Assembly: GCF_902493135.1 (NCBI RefSeq)
Contig: NZ_CABUOD010000011.1
Location: 1 to 64,000 of the forward strand
Length of the DNA stretch: 64,000 bases
Reading direction: 5' to 3'
Origin: an uncultured Parabacteroides sp.
GTDB lineage: Bacteria; Bacteroidota; Bacteroidia; Bacteroidales; Tannerellaceae
Part shown: piece after piece, positions 6,670 to 15,955 of the stretch
How the letters are laid out: each line of letters starts with the position of its first letter
Numbering within the stretch: the stretch's first letter is position 1
Notes under the pieces: model-generated
Database searches by the model: none
Told to the model about the DNA's origin: nothing
The model's input: the letters and a program-made list of their open reading frames with translations, nothing else
Program-made: the position numbers and the translations under genes

Positions 6670-9036
6670 ATGCAATCGGAAACAAATCTCGAATATAGCC
6701 TGCTGATGGGGCTCACAGGTGTCAGTGTCAGCAAGCATCTGTTGGACGAACACTTCACCCTTTTGTGGGCGAATGATTTTTATTATGATCTGATAAAGTA
6801 TTCCAAAGAAGAATATGAAACTCTTTTTCACAACAGGCCGGATTTATATTATAAGGAACATCAGGATCTCTGGAACATATTAGCCGGAAAAGTTTATGAA
6901 ACGATTGAAAATAAAGCGGAAGGCTATGAACTTGTCACCCGGATGCCGGTGAAGGGCGGACTGAGATGGATCAAATTGACTTCGACCTTCACCGATCAGC
7001 TTCAGGACGGTATCCCGATGTCCTATACGGTCATGACCGATGTGGAAGACATCATGCAGGCGCGGCTGGAACAAACGATTGCCTACGAGAATCTTCCCGG
7101 TTTCATAGCCAAGCATAGGATCAGAAAAGACGGTGGTTTTACGCTGATGGAAGCAAATGACAAGTATAAGCATTTTGCGGGTGTAGACGAGGGATCTTTC
7201 TCCTCCTTTACGCCTTTTTCGAGGTTGGATAGGAAAAGCCGTAAGTTGCTGAATAAGTATGTCCCGCGTATGCAGAAAGGTGAATCCGTCCACTTTGTCA
7301 TCCGATCGGAAAGCTGTTGCGGGAATGATGTCTGGTTGCAATTGAACGGGGAGTGCATCGGGTGGGAAGGGGAAGAACCGGTGTATCTGATCGTGTATAT
7401 CGATATCACGGATATCACCGAACAGCGTGAGCTGCAGAAAAAGCTGGAAGAGCAGTCGATGCAATTGAAAGAGGCGCTTATTGCGGCAGAAAAAGCCAAT
7501 CAGGCTAAATCCGATTTCCTGGCGCGTATGAGCCATGATATCCGTACTCCGATGAATGCGATAGTGGGGATGACGGCAATATCCGCTGCTCATATCGATG
7601 ATAAGGAGCGGGTTTTAGATTGTCTGAATAAGATCACGGGCGCTTCCAAACTGCTGCTTAGCCTGATCAACGAGGTGCTGGATATGTCTAAGATCGAAAG
7701 TGGAAGGTTAAATCTGTCTGCCGATGAGTTAAACATCGGGGAACTGCTGCAAGACCTGATTGTCATGATGCAACCGGAAATTAAAAGCAAGCGGCATAAA
7801 CTGGATATTCATGTGATGGGAATACAACATGAGAATGTAATCGGTGACACGCAGCGGATTAAGCAGGTACTGATGAATATTCTCTCCAATGCTGTTAAGT
7901 ACACTCCGGATGGAGGAAGGATCCTGATAAGCATCGACGAGCATCCTTCGCAAGATGGAACGGGGAACTATGAGTTTGTGTTTGAGGACAACGGGAGAGG
8001 GATGGAGCCCGAATTTCTCGAAAAGATTTTCCAACCGTTTGAACGGGCCGATGACCGGTTGATCAAAGGCATACAAGGGACAGGACTTGGGATGTCTATC
8101 AGCCATAAGATCATACAATTGATGGGTGGAGAGATCCGGGTCGAAAGCGAATATGGAAAAGGTTCCCGTTTCACGGTCAAGATGCCTTTACGACTTCAGG
8201 AACAAGCTACAGCCGAGACAATAAAGATCCGGGGATTGTCCGTCCTCGTGGTGGATGATGACCGGATCGCTTGCGAGAGCACTTGCAATTGCTTGGAGGA
8301 AATCGGTATAGATAGCGAATGGGTTTGTTCCGGCCGGGAGGCGATCGCTATGGCTGAGAAGCGGCAAAAGATGAACGACGAATACTTTATCGTTATCATG
8401 GACCTGAAGATGCCGGACATGAATGGCATTGAAGCCACTCGCCTGCTTAGAAGAGCGATAGGCCCGGACGTACCGATCATCATTTTGTCTGCTTATGACA
8501 TAGAAGAATATGAGGCTGATGCCAGGGAAGCGGGAGCCGACGGTTTCATCTCCAAACCGCTGTTCAAATCAAAATTGCTTCAGGTGCTGAATAAGTTTAC
8601 GAGGAATGAGGAGATGAAATCCGTGGCAAGCCCCAGGAAACTGTCTGTTGCCGACTACACCGGCAAACGGATCCTGCTGGTGGAAGACAACGAATTGAAC
8701 CGGGAGATCGCAGTCGAAATAATCGGAAGCACAGGTGTCACAATCGATACGGCGGTAAACGGGCTTGAAGCCGTAAACAGCGTATCCCGATCGGCAGAAG
8801 GCTACTATCAAATGATTCTGATGGATATCCAGATGCCGGTCATGGATGGCTACGAGTCGACTCGCCGTATCCGGACGCTTGCCCGCTCGGATGTCGCTAA
8901 CATACCTATTGTTGCCATGACGGCGAATGCCTTCTCCGAAGATGTGATGAACGCCATCGAAGCAGGGATGAATTACCATCTGGCTAAACCGATCGATATC
9001 GCAACTCTGATGAAGGTGCTGGATAAATACTTATGA
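6670..9036 (+). CDS. Hybrid sensor histidine kinase with two receiver domains
   Basis: 788 residues with no obvious membrane segment, so cytosolic. Order: PAS-like sensor modules (about 1-255); a coiled linker; HisKA with His289 in the MSHDIRTPMN box; HATPase_c with N (NILSNAVKY), G1 (DNGRGM) and G2 (GTGLGM) boxes (about 385-515). Then come receiver 1 with phospho-acceptor Asp578 (IMDLKMPDMNG) and receiver 2 with Asp719 (MDIQMPVMDG). Both receivers keep the conserved Lys (SKPL, AKPI). The architecture resembles BarA/ArcB-type phosphorelay kinases, with the Hpt supplied by the preceding gene. The stimulus is unknown. No DNA-binding output domain is fused, so a separate effector must exist. Confidence 0.92.
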   Translation: MQSETNLEYSLLMGLTGVSVSKHLLDEHFTLLWANDFYYDLIKYSKEEYETLFHNRPDLYYKEHQDLWNILAGKVYETIENKAEGYELVTRMPVKGGLRWIKLTSTFTDQLQDGIPMSYTVMTDVEDIMQARLEQTIAYENLPGFIAKHRIRKDGGFTLMEANDKYKHFAGVDEGSFSSFTPFSRLDRKSRKLLNKYVPRMQKGESVHFVIRSESCCGNDVWLQLNGECIGWEGEEPVYLIVYIDITDITEQRELQKKLEEQSMQLKEALIAAEKANQAKSDFLARMSHDIRTPMNAIVGMTAISAAHIDDKERVLDCLNKITGASKLLLSLINEVLDMSKIESGRLNLSADELNIGELLQDLIVMMQPEIKSKRHKLDIHVMGIQHENVIGDTQRIKQVLMNILSNAVKYTPDGGRILISIDEHPSQDGTGNYEFVFEDNGRGMEPEFLEKIFQPFERADDRLIKGIQGTGLGMSISHKIIQLMGGEIRVESEYGKGSRFTVKMPLRLQEQATAETIKIRGLSVLVVDDDRIACESTCNCLEEIGIDSEWVCSGREAIAMAEKRQKMNDEYFIVIMDLKMPDMNGIEATRLLRRAIGPDVPIIILSAYDIEEYEADAREAGADGFISKPLFKSKLLQVLNKFTRNEEMKSVASPRKLSVADYTGKRILLVEDNELNREIAVEIIGSTGVTIDTAVNGLEAVNSVSRSAEGYYQMILMDIQMPVMDGYESTRRIRTLARSDVANIPIVAMTANAFSEDVMNAIEAGMNYHLAKPIDIATLMKVLDKYL

Positions 9037-9093
9037 ACCTTCTTGTGGCTTAAGGGCCTTTTTATTCTCTTCATTGACCGGGTTCTTTCCCTC

Positions 9094-9292
9094 CGGCGTG
9101 CGGTTCATGCCGCGGAACGTGTTCGGAAGGGCAAACGGCGTGCGGTTCATGCCTCGGAACAGGTTCGGGAGGGCAAACGGCGTGCGGTTCATGCCTCGGA
9201 ACAGGTTCGGAAGGGCAAACGGCATGCGGTTCGTGCCGCGGAACGTGTTCGGAAGGGCAAACGGCGTGCGGTTCATGCTCCGAACCCCGGTT
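9094..9292. repeat. 42-bp tandem repeat array between convergent genes
   Basis: Four full copies of a 42-bp unit start at 9094, 9136, 9178 and 9220, with a partial fifth at 9262. Copies differ at a few positions. Each unit contains GAACnnGTTC (9115, 9157, 9199, 9241), and the array ends with GAACCCCGGTTC (9281-9292). The length is divisible by three, so long frames stay open on both strands. The array lies exactly between the stops of the hybrid kinase and mfd. I read it as a non-coding minisatellite. Confidence 0.85.
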
Positions 9293-9297
9293 CGAGG

Positions 9298-12200
9298 TTA
9301 ACCCCGCTCGATTGTCCGGACTTTTTCTATCTCATCGAGGTAGCCGCAGGCCGCCTCCACCGTCGGTACGTTCTTGATCACGATACTGCGTTTTCCGTTT
9401 TGTTCGCGAAGCGTGCATTCACGCGGATGCTTCTGGATGAAGCCGAGCAGTTTGTCGAAAGCTTCGCTCTCATAATAGGGACTTTCGGGATTGGTGACGA
9501 GGAAGATGCTCATCTGCCCTTTTTTCAGAATGATTTTTTCCATGCCTAACGCTTTTGCCATGCGGCGGAGGCGAACGACACGGATCAGCTCTTTCCCTTC
9601 TCTCGGCACTTTCCCGAAACGGTCTTTCAGACGCTCGGTGAAAGCAAGGATATCACGTTCTTCTTCCATCTTGTCCAATTCGCGATAGAGGGAGACGCGC
9701 TCGGAATCGTTCGGGATATAGGTCGGCGGGAACATCAGTTCCAAATCGCTTTCAATATAGGTCTCGCGGACATATTCGCTACCGGTGTCGGGCCGCTTTT
9801 CGGTGGCATCGGAATACAGGTCGGCAAATTCTTCCGCTTTCAGTTCGTCAACGGCTTCTTCCAGGATCTTCTGGTACGTCTCGTAGCCCAGATCGGCGAT
9901 GAAACCGCTTTGTTCGGCTCCTAACATATTGCCGGCTCCCCGGATGTCGAGGTCCTGCATGGCGATATGAATGCCGCTTCCTAATTCCGAGAAGTTCTCG
10001 ATCGCCTGCAAACGGCGGCGGGCTTCCTGCGTCAGGCTTGACAGGGGCGGAGAGAGGAGGTAGCAGAAGGCTTTCCGGTTGCTTCGCCCGACACGGCCGC
10101 GTAATTGATGCAGGTCGCTGAGTCCGAACTGTTGCGCGTTATTGATGATGATCGTATTGGCATTCGGCACGTCGATGCCGCTCTCCACGATGCTCGTGGC
10201 GATCAGCACGTCGTATTCGTAATTCACGAAATCCAGAATGATCTTTTCCAGCTTGTCCGGCTCCATCTGCCCGTGCCCGACGGCGATACGGGCATCCGGC
10301 ACTTCGCGTTTGACGAGCGCCTCCATTTCATAGATATTCTGGATGCGGTTGTTGATGAAGAAAACCTGCCCGTTACGGCTCATCTCGAAGTTGATGGCTT
10401 CGCGGATGATGTCCGGGTTAAAACGTTCCACCTCCGTTTGGACCGGGTAGCGGTTGGGCGGGGGGGTCGTGATGCTCGACAGGTCGCGGGCTCCCATCAG
10501 CGAGAATTGCAGGGTACGGGGAATCGGCGTGGCGGTCATGGTGAGCGTATCGACGTTGGCTTTCAGCTGGCGCAGTTTCTCTTTGACGGACACGCCGAAC
10601 TTCTGCTCCTCGTCGATGATCAGCAGGCCGAGGTCTTTGAATGTGACGTCTTTGCCGACGATGCGATGGGTACCGATGATGATGTTGACCTCTCCCTCCT
10701 TCAGGCCTTTCAAGGTTTCCCTTATCTCTTTCGCCGTACGTGCCCGGCTGATATATTCGATCCGGCAGGGAAAATCTTTCAACCGTTCGGAGAAGGTCTG
10801 GTAATGCTGGAACGCCAGCACCGTAGTGGGGACCAGCACGGCCACTTGCTTGTTGTCCGAAACGGCTTTGAAAGCGGCGCGGATGGCTACCTCCGTTTTT
10901 CCGAAGCCCACGTCTCCGCAGATCAGGCGGTCCATCGGGCGGTCGTTCTCCATGTCGGTTTTGACATCGGCTGTCGCTTTCATCTGGTCCGGGGTGTCTT
11001 CGTAGATGAAGCTGGCTTCCAGTTCGTGTTGCATGAAGCTGTCCGGGCTGTAGGCGAACCCTTTTTCCTGTTTCCGTTTGGAGTAGAGGAGGATCAGGTC
11101 GCGGGCGATATCCTTTACTTTCGACTTGGTGCGTTCCTTCATCTTCTCCCAGGCTCCCGTTCCGAGCTTGCTCAGCTTGGGCGGTTCCCCGCTGTCCTTG
11201 CCTTTATACTTGGACAGCTTATGGAGGGAGTGGATGCTGACGAATATGATGTCGTTGTTCTGATAGATCAGCTTGATGGCTTCCTGCATCTTGCCGTTCA
11301 CTTCCGTGCGGACCAATCCGCCGAACTGTCCGACGCCATGGTCGATATGTACGATGTAATCGCCGGTCGTGAATTGGTTCAACTCTTTCAACGACAGGGA
11401 AAGCTTCCCGCTTCTTGCCTTGTCGCTTTTCAGGTTGAATTTATGGAAGCGGTCGAACAACTGGTGATCCGTGAAAAGGCAGACGCGCAAAGTCTCGTCG
11501 GCGAAGCCTTCATGGATGGTCTTGTTGACAGAGGTAAAGGGGAGATCGTCTCCCCGGTCCTCGAAGATGGCCCGGATGCGGGCGGCTTGCTTTTCTACGT
11601 CGCTCAGTATATATAGTGTATAGCCGTCTTCTAAATATTTGTGGAAAGATTCGCTTACCAAGTCGAAGTTTTTGTGATAGATCGGTTGTGCCTCCATTGA
11701 GAAAGCCAGGGTGGCATCGGCTACTCCCGTTGGCCGCGTACCGAAATGGAGCCGGCGGAAACCGAGCGCCGCACGCAGGAAATCTTCTCCGGTAATCAAC
11801 TTGGCCCGTAGTTGTTCGATGTCGGCAAACGATTCTTCGTCCCCGATGACCGGCTCTTCATTCCAGATACTGCCGATGCGCTCTTTTACCCATGCCAGGT
11901 CTTTGCCGGCGAGCAGTGTCTCGGACGGCAATGAATCCAGCAGGGACGAGTTGGTCCGGTTCCCTTTTGTCATTTCGGGCACGATATGGATACTGTCCAG
12001 TTTTTCTTTGGATAGCTGCGTCTCCACATCGAACGAACGGATCGTCTCTACCTCGTTTCCAAAGAAGTCGATACGGTAGGGAAATTCATACGAGAACGAG
12101 AAGACATCCAAGATACTGCCGCGCATCGCGTATTGCCCCGGTTCATAAACGTAATCTACCTGCTCGAAGCCGTATTCGTCCAGTACGTCGGAAACAAACA

Positions 12201-12663
12201 TATTGTCCAACTTCTCGCCGACACTGATCTTCAGCGTGTTTTCTTTCAAGACCTCCCGTGAAATCACTTTCTCCGCCAATGCTTCCGGATAGGTGACAAT
12301 GACGAAGGGGACAGTCGGATCCTGCAATGTACTGAGAACTTCCGTCCGCAGGATCTCGTTGGCCGGGTCCACATGCCCGTACTTGATGGCACGCCGGTAG
12401 GCAGAGGGGAAGAAATAGATTCCGTCGCCTCCGGTGAGCTGCACCAGATCATGATAAAAGTAGCCGGCTTCCTCCAGGTCGTTCAACACGCACACATAGC
12501 TCCCCCTTCTTTTTGAAAAAAGAGAAGCTATTGTCATTGCGGCCCCTGAACCGTTCAGTCCTTTCAGAAATATATTGCGGGACGTTTCGCTTTTTAACAG
12601 GGTATTCAATGCCGCCACCTGCGGATGAGCGGCATATTGTTTTAGTAAATCTTGTACCTCCAA
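9298..12663 (-). CDS. mfd: Transcription-repair coupling factor Mfd
   Basis: About 1,121 residues, the usual size for Mfd. Mfd displaces RNA polymerase stalled at DNA lesions and recruits UvrA. Visible parts: an N-terminal UvrB-like region, the CarD-like RNA polymerase interaction domain (GDYIVHIDHGVGQFGG), a translocase with Walker A in CGDVGFGKTEVA, a DEEQ Walker B, motif III TATPIPRTL, motif VI near QLRGRVGRS, and a C-terminal regulatory TRCF domain. The start is inferred. The reading frame reaches a TTG at 12684, but that overlaps the -7 element; the TTG at 12663 gives MEVQDLLKQY, a typical Mfd beginning. It is monocistronic and convergent with the kinase gene. Confidence 0.95.
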   Translation of the reverse strand: MEVQDLLKQYAAHPQVAALNTLLKSETSRNIFLKGLNGSGAAMTIASLFSKRRGSYVCVLNDLEEAGYFYHDLVQLTGGDGIYFFPSAYRRAIKYGHVDPANEILRTEVLSTLQDPTVPFVIVTYPEALAEKVISREVLKENTLKISVGEKLDNMFVSDVLDEYGFEQVDYVYEPGQYAMRGSILDVFSFSYEFPYRIDFFGNEVETIRSFDVETQLSKEKLDSIHIVPEMTKGNRTNSSLLDSLPSETLLAGKDLAWVKERIGSIWNEEPVIGDEESFADIEQLRAKLITGEDFLRAALGFRRLHFGTRPTGVADATLAFSMEAQPIYHKNFDLVSESFHKYLEDGYTLYILSDVEKQAARIRAIFEDRGDDLPFTSVNKTIHEGFADETLRVCLFTDHQLFDRFHKFNLKSDKARSGKLSLSLKELNQFTTGDYIVHIDHGVGQFGGLVRTEVNGKMQEAIKLIYQNNDIIFVSIHSLHKLSKYKGKDSGEPPKLSKLGTGAWEKMKERTKSKVKDIARDLILLYSKRKQEKGFAYSPDSFMQHELEASFIYEDTPDQMKATADVKTDMENDRPMDRLICGDVGFGKTEVAIRAAFKAVSDNKQVAVLVPTTVLAFQHYQTFSERLKDFPCRIEYISRARTAKEIRETLKGLKEGEVNIIIGTHRIVGKDVTFKDLGLLIIDEEQKFGVSVKEKLRQLKANVDTLTMTATPIPRTLQFSLMGARDLSSITTPPPNRYPVQTEVERFNPDIIREAINFEMSRNGQVFFINNRIQNIYEMEALVKREVPDARIAVGHGQMEPDKLEKIILDFVNYEYDVLIATSIVESGIDVPNANTIIINNAQQFGLSDLHQLRGRVGRSNRKAFCYLLSPPLSSLTQEARRRLQAIENFSELGSGIHIAMQDLDIRGAGNMLGAEQSGFIADLGYETYQKILEEAVDELKAEEFADLYSDATEKRPDTGSEYVRETYIESDLELMFPPTYIPNDSERVSLYRELDKMEEERDILAFTERLKDRFGKVPREGKELIRVVRLRRMAKALGMEKIILKKGQMSIFLVTNPESPYYESEAFDKLLGFIQKHPRECTLREQNGKRSIVIKNVPTVEAACGYLDEIEKVRTIERG

Positions 12664-12681
12664 TGTGATATGTTCTTTTCG

Positions 12682-12689
12682 CAAAGGTA
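12682..12689 (-). promoter_or_regulatory. -7 element of mfd
   Basis: The minus strand reads TACCTTTG, an exact TAnnTTTG match. Transcription would start near 12675, which argues for a start codon downstream of 12684. Confidence 0.5.
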
Positions 12690-12899
12690 GAGTTTTTGTT
12701 TAAAATAGTAGATATGTGCAGTCTTAAATCGATTAAAATATGCACTTCACCCAAGATACTGTTTCGGCATCTCGCGCTCCGCCTGCAACGGATTGACGTG
12801 GCGAAATGAAAAAATATCAGAGGTCGGTGAACAATATAAAAAACAAGACTGTTTATCTGGGTATATCAAGTAATGTAAATTCGAATAATCTAAAAAAAC

Positions 12900-13073
12900 A
12901 TGAAAAGTATGATATCGTACACAGACGCTGAAAACGGAAAGGTTGCTTTGATACAGGAGATATTGGGTGTTAAAGACATACAGGATATTGATTTGCTCTA
13001 CGAATTGCATCAGGAGTTTATGGAGGCGCAAAAGAAGGCGGGAAATAGTGAAGAGCAGAATGAACTTTCATGA
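12900..13073 (+). CDS. 57-residue protein, function unknown
   Basis: ATG at 12900 to TGA at 13071-13073 encodes a 57-residue acidic protein with an amphipathic helix-rich centre (VALIQEILGVKDIQDIDLLY) and a charged tail. The middle resembles short antitoxin-like or helix-hairpin proteins seen in Bacteroidales (pattern xALIxEILxVxD), but no toxin partner lies next to it. It is followed 18 nt later by a strong bidirectional terminator, which supports it being a real transcription unit. Codon use and length look genuine; function is not assigned. Confidence 0.6.
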   Translation: MKSMISYTDAENGKVALIQEILGVKDIQDIDLLYELHQEFMEAQKKAGNSEEQNELS

Positions 13074-13090
13074 TGCCTCAAAAAACAAGA

Positions 13091-13121
13091 AAAGAGAATG
13101 CTAATTGGTAACATTCTCTTT
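13091..13121. terminator. Bidirectional intrinsic terminator
   Basis: AAAGAGAATG (13091-13100) pairs perfectly with CATTCTCTTT (13112-13121) over an 11-nt loop. A T-run follows on the plus strand and an interrupted T-run on the minus strand. It can end both the 57-residue gene and the tRNA-Arg operon. Confidence 0.8.
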
Positions 13122-13127
13122 TTTTTG

Positions 13128-13201
13128 TGACCGCGACAGGATTCAAACCTGTAACCGGCTGATCCGTAGTCAGCTACTCTATTCAGTTGAGCTACGCGGC
13201 C
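13128..13201 (-). tRNA. tRNA-Arg (anticodon ACG), copy 3 of operon
   Basis: 74 nt, full cloverleaf: acceptor GGCCGCG/CGCGGTC, anticodon stem GCTGA/TCAGC, loop CTACGGA giving ACG. It is the last gene of three in transcription order. Unlike the other two, the bases after the discriminator read CAA, not CCA, so the CCA end must be added enzymatically. The terminator begins 6 nt downstream. Confidence 0.95.
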
Positions 13202-13237
13202 AATCTTTATATTTTCGTTTAAACTTCATCTGAATGG

Positions 13238-13311
13238 TGACCGCGACAGGATTCAAACCTGTAACCGGCTGATCCGTAGTCAGCTACTCTATTCAGTTGA
13301 GCTACGCGGCC
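13238..13311 (-). tRNA. tRNA-Arg (anticodon ACG), copy 2 of operon
   Basis: Identical 74-nt tRNA to its neighbours. TGG immediately before it on the plus strand means the CCA 3' end is encoded. The anticodon ACG is read as ICG after deamination and serves CGU, CGC and CGA codons. Confidence 0.95.
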
Positions 13312-13347
13312 AATCTTTATATTTTCGTTTAAACTTCATCTGAATGG

Positions 13348-13421
13348 TGACCGCGACAGGATTCAAACCTGTAACCGGCTGATCCGTAGTCAGCTACTCT
13401 ATTCAGTTGAGCTACGCGGCC
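13348..13421 (-). tRNA. tRNA-Arg (anticodon ACG), copy 1 of operon
   Basis: First in transcription order; same 74-nt sequence, with an encoded CCA end. A promoter with an exact -7 match lies about 22 nt upstream. Confidence 0.95.
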
Positions 13422-13442
13422 ATTATTTCGTGATTGCGAGTG

Positions 13443-13472
13443 CAAAGGTAGCACTTTCTTTTATATTTGCAA
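13443..13472 (-). promoter_or_regulatory. Promoter of the tRNA-Arg operon
   Basis: On the minus strand TACCTTTG (13450-13443) is an exact -7 match. TTGC (13472-13469) lies 18 nt upstream as a -33 candidate. It sits in the 75-nt gap after the patatin gene, giving the tRNA operon its own start. Confidence 0.6.
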
Positions 13473-13496
13473 GCCTTTTTGATATCTTTTTTTTAA

Positions 13497-15812
13497 CTAA
13501 TCAAGCATCTTCGGGTTAAATATCAGATAACCAATATTCAAGCCGAAATTGAAATTTTTCGCCGGATAACTGTATCCGTTTGCGTACAGGCTGATGCTGG
13601 CGAAGGGCAATTGCAAAACAAGGGCTGCTTCTCCCATATACTTAAAAGAATGAAGGAATTTCCCGTAATAGGGGATGGCCGTGTATGTGCTGTTGTTCCA
13701 TACTTCTTCTTTCTTTATCTCGTATAACGGCGCGAAACCGTACATGTCGAGGCGGAAGTGCAGCAGTTTGCTGAATTTCCAGATCGGCGATAATCCGAAT
13801 GCCACGTACTGGTTGGCACGGAACGCTTCGTTGAAGACAATCTGGCTATGCGGCGTCGGCGTGAAGGCGGGCGCTTGCAAAACGGAAGCCGTGTAGTTGT
13901 TCATCAGGTTCTTGCTGGAGAGCACGAGCTCACTCATAAAACCGAGGTTGAAATGCGGGCTGATCGTCTTGTACTGTTCCCATTCGCCTTTCATTTGCAG
14001 CCAGCTATGGACTTTCCGGTCGAATGAGCCCATATCCGTAATGGGGGACGGCATATACTTTTCTGTGCCGGTTACATATTGCGCCACTAAGAATTGTTTT
14101 CGCCCGGAGATCGGATATTGTTTGTAGTCCAACGAGTTACGTTCGATGCTGAGAGAGCCGGCAAACAGATCGTACCAGCTGTGATCGGTGGTCGCGTTCG
14201 GAAATGTCATGTTGGAAGTCTGGAAATAGTAATCGTTCAGCCGGCCGTATGCAAAACCGATCTCCGCTTTGGCACGGTTCAGGAACGGGAATCCTAACTT
14301 GACCTTCGTGTACAATTCTTTCTGGTGGATGAAAGCCGGCAACACGTCTTCGTAGAACAAAGACTGGCTTTCGGAGTATTTCTTGTCCGAGAATACGCCT
14401 TGCCAGTTCAGGTAGGTCGGTATCCTCGTCTGCAAATAGATACGGCCGTTCAGCATCACGCCGCTGAAAGAATTGCCGACCTGGAAATTGGCATTCACAT
14501 CGGCGGCATACCGTCTCAAATACTGGTATCCCAGTCCGAGGAACAGCTGGTTGGCCTGATAGGAGGAGATGTTGCCTCCGAATCCGACTGTGATCTCTTC
14601 CTTCATCTTGACATCGAGATACAGGTCGAACTTCTTTTCCTTCCGGTTATAAACGGCGTGGGGTAATATCTCTTTGATCTTTGAATAGGTCAGCATCTTG
14701 AAATAGGCCCGCTTGAATTCTTCCATCGAGAACTCATGGTTGATGTCGCGATGTAGTTGGGATTCAATGTACTTCTTCTGCGATTCATTCACCCCTGTCA
14801 CATATATATTCTGGAAAATCAGCGGAGGGAGGCCTTGCTTATAAGCCTCGCGGCGTTTGTTGACTTCGTTTAGTTCCACACGCCGGGGGACACGCGCTTT
14901 GATGGAGTCGATCATCGCCATCGTCCGCTTGTAGCCGATATCCATCAAATCCCGCGCTTTTTGGAAATCGAGCAGGGAGACGGTAGGGAAGCTGAACTTG
15001 ATCATCATCCCTTCGTCTTCCGGAACGTCGTATTCCGTCTTCTGCATGATCATCGTTTCAAGCTGGTTATAAGGATTGGACGAAGGTTTGTTGTCGCCGC
15101 CTGCCACTGTCGAACCGAAGATGAAGTCCGGGTGGAAAGCCTCTTTCATCGGGCCGACCGGGAAGTTGTCGTAGATGCCGCCGTCGAAAATGGGAACGCT
15201 GTCTTTCCAGATCGGCTGGAAAAAGAAAGGGAATGTCATCGATGCACGGACGGCGTCTCCGAGGTCTCCATTCTTGAAGATAATGGCTTTCTTGCTGTAA
15301 ATATCCGAGGCCACGCAACGGAACGGGACGAAAAGATTGTCGAAATTCCAGCCGGCTTTTGCCGTAGCCTGCGAGAACAGGGCCATAAACGCCTGGTTCA
15401 TCTGGATCGGGTTGATCAGGCTTTGCGGGAAGAAACTGGCTTTCACCTGCAACGAGTCGGTCATGTCGATGGAGAAATGTCCGAATTCCGGTGTCGGGTC
15501 GGGGCGTTTGAAATAGTATTTGTATTCGTTTTCCACCGTACCGGTCTGCCAGTAGCTGAACTCCTCGGAGAGCATCAGGTCTACCATTTCTTCGGGCGTA
15601 TATCCCATCGCATAGAGGCTGCCGACGATCGCACCGGCAGATGTCCCCGTTATGTAATCAATTGGTATTCCGTTTTCTTCCAGTGCTTTGATCACTCCGA
15701 TATGGGCGGCTCCTTTCGCACCGCCGCCGCTCAGAACCAATCCCACTTTCTGGGCATATCCTATTTGTAAGGCCGCGAACAACAGGGCTGTCAGTACAGC
15801 TATTCTTTTCAT
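13497..15812 (-). CDS. Patatin-like phospholipase with C-terminal beta-barrel
   Basis: 771 residues from the ATG at 15812, chosen because a signal peptide (ending GYAQ, residue 21) begins there. The patatin domain shows the oxyanion loop SGGGAKG (28-34), nucleophile elbow GTSAG with Ser58, and the catalytic Asp210 in DGG. A POTRA-like segment (about 330-400) and a C-terminal Omp85/BamA-type barrel follow, ending in a typical outer-membrane tail. This matches the PlpD/RssA-like type V secretion family, in which a lipase is linked to or passed through its barrel. Expected location is the outer membrane. It has its own promoter and is not in an operon. Confidence 0.88.
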   Translation of the reverse strand: MKRIAVLTALLFAALQIGYAQKVGLVLSGGGAKGAAHIGVIKALEENGIPIDYITGTSAGAIVGSLYAMGYTPEEMVDLMLSEEFSYWQTGTVENEYKYYFKRPDPTPEFGHFSIDMTDSLQVKASFFPQSLINPIQMNQAFMALFSQATAKAGWNFDNLFVPFRCVASDIYSKKAIIFKNGDLGDAVRASMTFPFFFQPIWKDSVPIFDGGIYDNFPVGPMKEAFHPDFIFGSTVAGGDNKPSSNPYNQLETMIMQKTEYDVPEDEGMMIKFSFPTVSLLDFQKARDLMDIGYKRTMAMIDSIKARVPRRVELNEVNKRREAYKQGLPPLIFQNIYVTGVNESQKKYIESQLHRDINHEFSMEEFKRAYFKMLTYSKIKEILPHAVYNRKEKKFDLYLDVKMKEEITVGFGGNISSYQANQLFLGLGYQYLRRYAADVNANFQVGNSFSGVMLNGRIYLQTRIPTYLNWQGVFSDKKYSESQSLFYEDVLPAFIHQKELYTKVKLGFPFLNRAKAEIGFAYGRLNDYYFQTSNMTFPNATTDHSWYDLFAGSLSIERNSLDYKQYPISGRKQFLVAQYVTGTEKYMPSPITDMGSFDRKVHSWLQMKGEWEQYKTISPHFNLGFMSELVLSSKNLMNNYTASVLQAPAFTPTPHSQIVFNEAFRANQYVAFGLSPIWKFSKLLHFRLDMYGFAPLYEIKKEEVWNNSTYTAIPYYGKFLHSFKYMGEAALVLQLPFASISLYANGYSYPAKNFNFGLNIGYLIFNPKMLD

Positions 15813-15839
15813 ACTTGTATCTTCTCTGCTTAATGAATT

Positions 15840-15870
15840 CAAATGTAGTCGTTATTTCTCAGACTACAAG
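15840..15870 (-). promoter_or_regulatory. Promoter of the patatin gene
   Basis: On the minus strand TACATTTG (15847-15840) is an exact -7 match, with CTTG 19 nt upstream as a -33 candidate. The ATG at 15812 gives a leader of about 20 nt. Confidence 0.55.
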
Positions 15871-15955
15871 AGTTTGAGATATATAAAATACAACATAAAA
15901 TGGGTCCGTTTTGTTAATCATGCGGATAAACTTGATTCCGGTTGCCGGCCGGAAT

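Larger units (their letters stand above)
13128..13421 (-). repeat. 110-bp tandem repeat carrying tRNA-Arg genes
   Basis: The three tRNA genes begin at 13128, 13238 and 13348, exactly 110 bp apart. The tRNA sequences are identical, and the two spacers between them are also identical. This is recent tandem duplication maintained by homogenisation. Confidence 0.9.

Noticed and set aside
9031..9276. Repeat-encoded peptide of NRTPFALPN units (either strand)
   Set aside because: All frames through the 42-bp array are open because the unit length is a multiple of three; no start context, no homology-like pattern outside the repeat.
10105..11616. Very long open frame antisense to mfd
   Set aside because: It is a shadow of the mfd codon pattern; the product is low-complexity and resembles no family, whereas the mfd frame carries all helicase motifs.
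12900..13073. Toxin-antitoxin locus at the 57-residue gene
   Set aside because: No toxin-like partner lies next to it; tRNA genes and a terminator follow directly.
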